A stretch of 64,000 nucleotides of DNA. Source: an uncultured Paracoccaceae bacterium (GTDB lineage: Bacteria > Pseudomonadota > Alphaproteobacteria > Rhodobacterales > Rhodobacteraceae). The stretch covers positions 307,147-371,146 of the forward strand of contig CANLDN010000004.1 in NCBI GenBank assembly GCA_947489445.1, given 5' to 3'. This document shows, in pieces, positions 59,048 through 64,000 of this stretch. The translations under genes and the position numbers were made by a program. How positions within the stretch are numbered: position 1 is the first letter of the stretch; each line of letters begins with the position of its first letter. Below the pieces are notes generated by a model, which saw only the letters and a list, made by a program, of their open reading frames with translations, was not told the origin of the DNA and searched no databases.

Positions 59048-60548
59048 TTGCGGTCTCCCATTCTTGGCGCAGCACGCGGCGGAGCAGTTTATTATTTGCC
59101 CCGCGCGGCAGGGCCTCTTTGGCGATGTAAAGGCGGGGGCATTTGTAGCGGGCCAATCTTGCCGCCATAAAGTCGCGGAGTTCGTCCTCCTCTATCATGT
59201 CTGTCGCGACATAAAAGACCGCAATCAACGCGGTGTCCGCGCGAAGCCGCACGGCGCAGGCGGCAGCCTCGGTGATATTGGGGTGGGTCGTCAGTGTATC
59301 CTCGACCTCAGCCGGGCTGACCCGGTAGCCACCGGCATTCATCATATCATCGGCACGTCCGGCATATCTAATCGCGCCATCGTCGCCCATAACTCCGATA
59401 TCCCCAGTGAGAAACCAGTCGCTCTGAAAGCGGCTTTCGGTCTCGGCGCAAGCATTGTGATAGCCCAGCATGAGACCGGGATCACTGCGATGGATCGCAA
59501 TCGTTCCCGGTGTACCGCGCGGCACGGGGCCGTCGGGCCCGATCATTGCGACCTTGCGCCCCGGTTGTGCAAAACCGGAACTGCCTTCGGGTGCTGGCGT
59601 CGCAGGCGCGCCCGAAATGAAGGTAGAGCATTCAGACATGCCAAAGGCCTCGTGCACTTTGGTCCCGGTTACTGCCTCCCATTGGTCGCGCAAGGTCGAG
59701 CTGAGCTTTTCACCGGCGGACAGACCGTGGCGCAAAGCGGGCAGGTCGGGCAAACCGGTGCGCAGCAGTCGCCGGTAGATTCCGGGCGCCGCAGCGAAGA
59801 TTGTGGCGGCATGGGTGGCAAGCAAGTGCCCCATATCTTCGACCGCAGTCCCCTCCGCAGGGATCAATGCAGTCGCACCCACCGACCATGGATCCATCAG
59901 CCCAGTACCAAGCGTATAGGTCCAGTTGAACGCGCCCGCGTGCATCAACCGGTCGGTTTGCGTTAGCCCATACCATCCATCCCACATCATCTGGCGCGCC
60001 CAAATCGCCCGATGAGCATGCACCACGGCACGCGGTTGTCCCGATGTGCCTGAGGTGAAGACGATATATGCTGGTCGATGAGGATCGCCCAAAGCGTAAT
60101 CTGAAGGCCGCAGAGACCAGAATTCGCGTAATGCAGTTGCGTTTAGCGTTGGCGCGGGTACCTGAGCCATATCCGCTGTACGGATTGTGAGAGCGGGTTT
60201 GATGACATCGTGGATCTTGTTGATTTCTGGCGTCGTCAACTGAGACGAAACGGGTACAGGAACAATCCCGGCGGCGATTGCTCCTAGATATGTGATTGGA
60301 AACTCGGGTTTGTTGCCCAACTGCATGAGCAGGTGATCGCCGGATCTGAGACCATGCGCCAGCAGTCCAGTGGCCGTGCCTAGAACGGCGGTCTTAATCT
60401 CCGCATAGGTAAAAATCTCTGATTGGCAACCCACAATTTGAAGTGCGGCTTTGTCAGCCAGCCGATCGGCGTGGGTCAGCACATGTGCGGCCATATTAAA
60501 TTGCAACGGAGGCGGTGGAAATGGCTGTGGGTCAGTGACAGAGCGCAT
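59034..60548 (-). CDS. AMP-forming acyl-CoA synthetase
   Basis: A 504-residue adenylating enzyme. Motifs: AYIVFTSGTSGQPRAVVHAHRAIWARQ (P-loop), HEAFGMSECSTFISG, LTGDIGVMGDDGAIRYAGRADDMMNAGGYRVSPAEVED (hinge), and C-terminal Lys in LPRGANNKLLRRVLR. It activates a carboxylic acid to its CoA thioester; the acid is unknown, with the benzoate-CoA/acetyl-CoA ligase group the nearest look. Divergent from the XRE-cupin regulator at 60,613 with 64 bases between, which points to direct control by it. Confidence 0.92.
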   Translation of the reverse strand: MRSVTDPQPFPPPPLQFNMAAHVLTHADRLADKAALQIVGCQSEIFTYAEIKTAVLGTATGLLAHGLRSGDHLLMQLGNKPEFPITYLGAIAAGIVPVPVSSQLTTPEINKIHDVIKPALTIRTADMAQVPAPTLNATALREFWSLRPSDYALGDPHRPAYIVFTSGTSGQPRAVVHAHRAIWARQMMWDGWYGLTQTDRLMHAGAFNWTYTLGTGLMDPWSVGATALIPAEGTAVEDMGHLLATHAATIFAAAPGIYRRLLRTGLPDLPALRHGLSAGEKLSSTLRDQWEAVTGTKVHEAFGMSECSTFISGAPATPAPEGSSGFAQPGRKVAMIGPDGPVPRGTPGTIAIHRSDPGLMLGYHNACAETESRFQSDWFLTGDIGVMGDDGAIRYAGRADDMMNAGGYRVSPAEVEDTLTTHPNITEAAACAVRLRADTALIAVFYVATDMIEEDELRDFMAARLARYKCPRLYIAKEALPRGANNKLLRRVLRQEWETANGQT

Positions 60549-60612
60549 ATGTTCCGGCTACGCGTCTGTTGGGTAAGTTGCAAGATCGCGGTTGCGCGCT
60601 TATGACAGCCTT

Positions 60613-61236
60613 ATGTCAGATATCGACCCCAAAAACCTGATCCGTATTGCGCATGAAAATGGGGATAGTGCGATGGCGCAACCGCTTGATTTGGGCGCGC
60701 GGGTCCGAGAGTTACGCAAAGCGCGCGACTGGACACTGGAACAGGCCGCGCAGCAGGCGGGGCTTGCCCGATCGACATTGTCGAAGATCGAAAACGGACA
60801 GATGTCTCCGACCTATGACGCTTTGAAGAAGCTTGCTGTTGGTCTTGAAATCTCGGTTCCGCAGTTGTTCACGCCGCCCTCAAAGGGGCAGGTGAATGGC
60901 CGGATGGCCGTGACGAAATCTGACGAAGCGACTCAGCAGATCACGACGACTTATGAACATGATCTGCTGGCCAGTGCCCTGACGTCCAAGAAAATGCTGC
61001 CCTACCGCGCGCGTGTGCGCGCACGGCAGATGGAGGACTTTGACGGCTGGGTGCGCCATGATGGTGAGGAGTTCTTATACGTCCTAACCGGTCGCGTCCG
61101 CCTTTATACGGAGTTTTATGAACCCGTGGAGTTGGGTCGCGGTGATAGCGCTTACTATGACGCTGCGATGGGACATAATGTGGTGTCGGTCAGTGCCGAG
61201 GATGCGATGATCCTTTGGGTGACGTCGCTCGCCTGA
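60613..61236 (+). CDS. XRE-family regulator with cupin sensor domain
   Basis: A 207-residue regulator. Helix-turn-helix: LGARVRELRKARDWTLEQAAQQAGLARSTLSKIENGQMSPTYDALKKLAVGLEISVPQLF. C-terminal cupin_2: FDGWVRHDGEEFLYVLTGRVRLYTEFYEPVELGRGDSAYYDAAMGHNVVSVS. The group (SutR/PuuR-like) usually senses a small acid or amine and controls the adjacent operon, here probably the acyl-CoA synthetase and FrnE-like gene. ATG 60613 chosen over 60,592 because MSDIDPKN fits the family start. Confidence 0.92.
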   Translation: MSDIDPKNLIRIAHENGDSAMAQPLDLGARVRELRKARDWTLEQAAQQAGLARSTLSKIENGQMSPTYDALKKLAVGLEISVPQLFTPPSKGQVNGRMAVTKSDEATQQITTTYEHDLLASALTSKKMLPYRARVRARQMEDFDGWVRHDGEEFLYVLTGRVRLYTEFYEPVELGRGDSAYYDAAMGHNVVSVSAEDAMILWVTSLA

Positions 61237-61274
61237 CTTTATATCTCCGGCGGGATATTTGTGGCCAAAAGAAG

Positions 61275-61922
61275 TTAGTCTTCCTTGAAAAGGATGGGCA
61301 GGATGATGGCAGCGATGCCGACACCGACGATCTGCATAGCGATGAAACTCGGGATATGGGTAGGGTTGATGCCTGCGAATGTATCGCTGAACCCGCGTGC
61401 GATGGTGACTGCTGGGTTGGCAAAGCTGGTCGAAGATGTGAACCAATATGCCCCGGTGATGTAGATGGCCACAAGGGTAGGGACCGCTTCGCCCCGGTGG
61501 TGCAGCCCGCCAAAGATGACGAATAGCAGACCGAATGTGGCGATGATTTCGGAAAACCATTGCGACACGCCTGTCCGGTCCGTCGTCGAGATTTGCAGGA
61601 TCGGTAATTCGAACATGATATGGGCGGCCCACACCCCGAGGACCGCACCAATGATCTGCACGATCATATAGGGGATAGCGTCCCTTGTCGTGATTTCGCG
61701 TCGGATCAGAAAGGCGAGTGTGACGGCGGGATTGAAATGCGCGCCGGATACAGGACCCAGTGTCGTGATCAGCGCATAGAGGATGCAGCCGGTTGCGATT
61801 GCATTGGCGAGCAGGGCGATAGCGGTGTTGCCGTCGGACAGGGCGGCGCCCATAATGCCGGACCCGACAACGCCGACGAGCAGGAATGCAGTGCCGAGCC
61901 CCTCGGCGAGTAGTTTTTGCAT
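61275..61922 (-). CDS. MIP-family channel (aquaporin, AqpS-like)
   Basis: A 215-residue aquaporin fold with six helices. NPA boxes: GAHFNPAVTLAF and SFANPAVTIARGF. The second box has V where classic aquaporins have the Arg of the selectivity filter (NPAR), as I recall for AqpS-type channels that pass arsenite and methylarsenicals. No ars genes are near, so the substrate is open (water, ammonia, polyols or metalloids). Confidence 0.9.
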   Translation of the reverse strand: MQKLLAEGLGTAFLLVGVVGSGIMGAALSDGNTAIALLANAIATGCILYALITTLGPVSGAHFNPAVTLAFLIRREITTRDAIPYMIVQIIGAVLGVWAAHIMFELPILQISTTDRTGVSQWFSEIIATFGLLFVIFGGLHHRGEAVPTLVAIYITGAYWFTSSTSFANPAVTIARGFSDTFAGINPTHIPSFIAMQIVGVGIAAIILPILFKED

Positions 61923-61995
61923 GGTGGCCTTCTTGTCTGTCGGCCCCGCCTATGAACCTGATGTAACAGGTTCATGACGTCGTGGCCTTTTTTGA

Positions 61996-63810
61996 CTATT
62001 CTTCGTACCACCAGACGTCGGGCTGCCAGCCAGGCCAGTCGCCGAAAATAGGGATTTCGGATGGGAACCGTAGCTCCTTGGCGTGGGCGAGACGGCTGAT
62101 GTTCCACTGGTAGATCGGGATGACATAGCGCCCTGAGGTCAGCACCCGGTCAAGCGCTTTGACGGCTGCGACAAAGTCGTCATGGCTGGCGGAGGTCAGC
62201 AACCGCCCGATCATCGCGTCTGCCGCGGGGGATTTCACGCCCATCAGGTTGCGCCCACCGGGGGTATCGGCGTTTTCAGACCCGAAGTTGACATATTGTT
62301 CATTGCCGGGCGACAGGGTCAAACCACGGCGGTAGTAGACCATGTCGTATTCGTAAGCGTCCGTGCGTTCCTTGAATTGCGCGCTGTCGGCGACGGTGAT
62401 AGTTGGGCTGATGCCGATCCGCCCCAATGCTTCGGCGTAAAGATCGATGATCGACTGGAATTCCGTTCCGCCTTGATCAAGCAGTATTTCAAGCGGGAAG
62501 GGTTCACCGGCCGCGTTTTTCAGTACCCCGTCCTGAATGGTCCAACCGGCAGCTTCTAACTGGGTAAGAGCTGCACCGATCCCGGCGCGGTTGCGTTCTG
62601 ATCCGTCGCTGACGGGCAGTGCGTACCCATCCAGCGCGCCGGGCGGCAGGTCATCCGCGAAGGGTTCGAGGAATTCACGCACCCGTCCTGTTGCCGGGCC
62701 GTCGGACATGGCAAGCGGTGAGTTGGACCAATATGATGTGATGCGCGGCTGTGCGGAGCCGGTCATCGTTTCGTTGATGAATTCGAAATTGAATGCATGA
62801 ATCAGCGCATCGCGCACCCGCCAATCGGCCAGATGTTCACGCCGCGTATTCATCGCGTAGCCTGTCATACCGGAAGGACGCTGATGTGGTACGATTTCCT
62901 TGACGATATCGCCGCTTCGGATTGCCGGAAAGTCGTAGCGCGTGTCCCAGCGCACCACATTGAATTCACGGGTGGCGTTGACTTCACCCACCTTGAAGGC
63001 CTCAAAAGCAGCGGTTTCATCGCCGAAGAATTCGATGCGGACCTCGTCGATGTTATGTGTGCCCGTACGGAACGGCACGTCAGCGCCCCAGTAATCAGGG
63101 TTACGTTGCAGCGAGACAAAGCGCCCCGCCTCAAAATCATCCACGACGTAAGGTGCGGACGTGATCGGCACGACATCGAGCGTGCTTTGTTCGAAATCGA
63201 CGCCTTCCCATTGCGCTTTTTTGAGGATCGGGCGCAGGCCTGCCAGAAGCGCCAATTCCCGATCTGCGACGTTAAAGGTGAACCGGACAGAACGATCGCC
63301 GGTCTGTTCCATGCTTTCAACCTTGGCCCAAAACCCGCGATAGCGCCCGTGACCGACGGTGCCCAGGGTTTCGTAGGACCACATGACGTCTTCGATGGTC
63401 AGGGGGGTCCCGTCAGAGAATGCGGTGCCTTCGCGCAGGGTGAATTCAACCCATTCACGATTCGGTCCGGTCTCGACCGATTCGGCCAGAACGCCGTACA
63501 GCGAGAATGGTTCATCCAGGCTGCGGCCCATGAAGCTCTCACCCAGAAAGAACCGCAGTTGCCACGGCACCGAGCCTTTGCGGATGAATGGGTTGAGGCT
63601 GTCGAAGCTGCCAACCTCTGCCGTGACGATCCGCCCGCCCGTTGGCGCGTCGGGGTTTGCGTAGGGGAGCGACACAAAATCCGGTGGAAGGGCAGGATCG
63701 CCATACATAGCTATGCCATGCTGCGGCTCTGCCATTGCCGCACCGCCCGCCATTATCAGGCCAACTGCGATGCCCGTTGCCCTTATTGCCGTACGAAAAT
63801 GTGCTGTCAT
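61996..63810 (-). CDS. Extracellular solute-binding protein, family 5 (oligopeptide-type)
   Basis: A 604-residue periplasmic binding protein. Signal peptide MTAHFRTAIRATGIAVGLIMAGGAAMAEPQHG. SBP_bac_5 blocks: FVSLPYANPDAPTGGRIVTAEVGSFDSLNPFIRKGSVPWQLRFFLGESFMGRSLDEPFSLYGVLAESVE, VEFTLREGTAFSDGTPLTIEDVMWSYETLG, and GRYVIPIYQWNISRLAHAKELRFP. It fits the YejA-type ABC importer component for peptides. Membrane and ATPase genes would lie further down this strand but are not adjacent here (the next gene is the aquaporin). No -35/-10 was pinned for it. Confidence 0.93.
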   Translation of the reverse strand: MTAHFRTAIRATGIAVGLIMAGGAAMAEPQHGIAMYGDPALPPDFVSLPYANPDAPTGGRIVTAEVGSFDSLNPFIRKGSVPWQLRFFLGESFMGRSLDEPFSLYGVLAESVETGPNREWVEFTLREGTAFSDGTPLTIEDVMWSYETLGTVGHGRYRGFWAKVESMEQTGDRSVRFTFNVADRELALLAGLRPILKKAQWEGVDFEQSTLDVVPITSAPYVVDDFEAGRFVSLQRNPDYWGADVPFRTGTHNIDEVRIEFFGDETAAFEAFKVGEVNATREFNVVRWDTRYDFPAIRSGDIVKEIVPHQRPSGMTGYAMNTRREHLADWRVRDALIHAFNFEFINETMTGSAQPRITSYWSNSPLAMSDGPATGRVREFLEPFADDLPPGALDGYALPVSDGSERNRAGIGAALTQLEAAGWTIQDGVLKNAAGEPFPLEILLDQGGTEFQSIIDLYAEALGRIGISPTITVADSAQFKERTDAYEYDMVYYRRGLTLSPGNEQYVNFGSENADTPGGRNLMGVKSPAADAMIGRLLTSASHDDFVAAVKALDRVLTSGRYVIPIYQWNISRLAHAKELRFPSEIPIFGDWPGWQPDVWWYEE

Positions 63811-63888
63811 GATGTGATGCCCCCTGCTGTTTGTTTAATTGTTTCCTTGGATGGTAAAGAGGGTTTTCAGCCTTTTCAAACTTTTAGC

Positions 63889-63917
63889 TTGGATGCACGC
63901 AAGTCATTGCTTATAAC
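63889..63917 (+). promoter_or_regulatory. Promoter of the candidate small RNA
   Basis: TTGGAT (-35, 63,889-63,894), 17-base spacer, TATAAC (-10, 63,912-63,917). The predicted first base is about 63,924. No other + strand gene starts downstream within the window. Confidence 0.6.
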
Positions 63918-63923
63918 AAGGGC

Positions 63924-63998
63924 ACTGCTCGATAGGTTTCTTGCCTGTATGAAACCTGCCTCAATAACTTTACGCCCGCCTTGTGCGGGCGTTTTTTT
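63924..63998 (+). ncRNA. Candidate small RNA of about 75 nt
   Basis: Transcript from the promoter above: a hairpin of AGGTTTC (63,934-63,940) with GAAACCT (63,951-63,957) around a 10-base loop (TTGCCTGTAT), a single-stranded linker, and a terminator. No ORF. The loop and linker carry CCTG/CCTGCC, which could pair with Shine-Dalgarno regions. It lies divergent from the binding-protein gene. A leader or attenuator of a gene beyond base 64,000 is an alternative. Confidence 0.55.
63972..63998 (+). terminator. Rho-independent terminator of the candidate small RNA
   Basis: ACGCCCGC (63,972-63,979) pairs perfectly with GCGGGCGT (63,985-63,992) around loop CTTGT, followed by a run of T at 63,992-63,998. 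Direction is rightward. This is the strongest classic terminator in the window. Confidence 0.85.
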
Positions 63999-64000
63999 AT

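Noticed and set aside
1..64000. CRISPR arrays, rRNA, complete tRNA genes, insertion sequences
   Set aside because: No regularly spaced repeats of 25-40 bases, no complete tRNA cloverleaf, no rRNA-like stretch and no transposase motif were noticed on reading both strands.

Overview
The window looks like chromosome from an alphaproteobacterium of the Rhodobacteraceae (Roseobacter group). This rests on protein families typical of that group: an aa3-type cytochrome oxidase subunit IV, a DmdC-like acyl-CoA dehydrogenase, MbfA behind an Irr-type box, a Hint/RTX secreted protein, DUF2794, DUF6356, and an FAD/GcvT dehydrogenase. Moderately high GC and dense operons with ATGA or TGATG junctions fit the same picture. 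No rRNA, complete tRNA, CRISPR array, integrase or transposase was seen.

Positions 1 to about 11,770 are the right-hand part of a prophage-like element. It opens with an eCIS-core (DUF4157) metallopeptidase domain fused to an amidoligase domain. Then comes a siphovirus-type head-tail and tail module: head-tail adaptor, DUF3168, HK97 gp10, tail tube, and a tail assembly chaperone with a textbook -1 frameshift signal. A 1,032-residue tape measure and two distal tail proteins follow. The lysis cassette holds an amidase with a C-terminal membrane segment, nested Rz/Rz1 spanins and a holin-like protein. A 22-bp copy of a tRNA 3' end at 11,751-11,772 probably marks the right attachment site; capsid, terminase and integrase genes would lie left of the window.

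Positions 12-23 kb hold a large RTX/Hint secreted protein, two small secreted proteins, an OmpR-type two-component system, and a MocA-like nucleotidyltransferase coupled to an FAD/GcvT dehydrogenase. Two gene-free stretches of about 500 bp lie here. Positions 23-35 kb hold a SYLF lipoprotein, a transglutaminase-like protease, a SWIM/DUF6493 pair, Sua5, a DmdC-like dehydrogenase with an MBL hydrolase, a VOC protein, an Lrp regulator and the small oxidase subunit.

Positions 35.5-42 kb hold azlCD divergent from a molybdenum-cofactor operon (fdhD, a YcxB-like gene, mobA, mobB, a moeA with an extra RNase H-like N-terminal domain, and a GNAT gene). Positions 41.8-44 kb are a regulatory hot spot: mbfA with an Irr-type box, and a 62-residue exported peptide plus a TetR regulator sharing related palindromic operators. 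Positions 44-53 kb hold formaldehyde detoxification (adhI), peptidases and a bicarbonate cluster (beta-carbonic anhydrase, SbtA, SbtB). Positions 52-64 kb hold hemB, mfd, a Bcr/CflA exporter, a FrnE-like protein, an acyl-CoA synthetase with a divergent XRE-cupin regulator, an AqpS-like channel, an oligopeptide-binding protein, and at the edge a candidate small RNA of about 75 nt with its own promoter and terminator.

All calls come from reading the sequence and recalling protein families. No database search or calculation was run.
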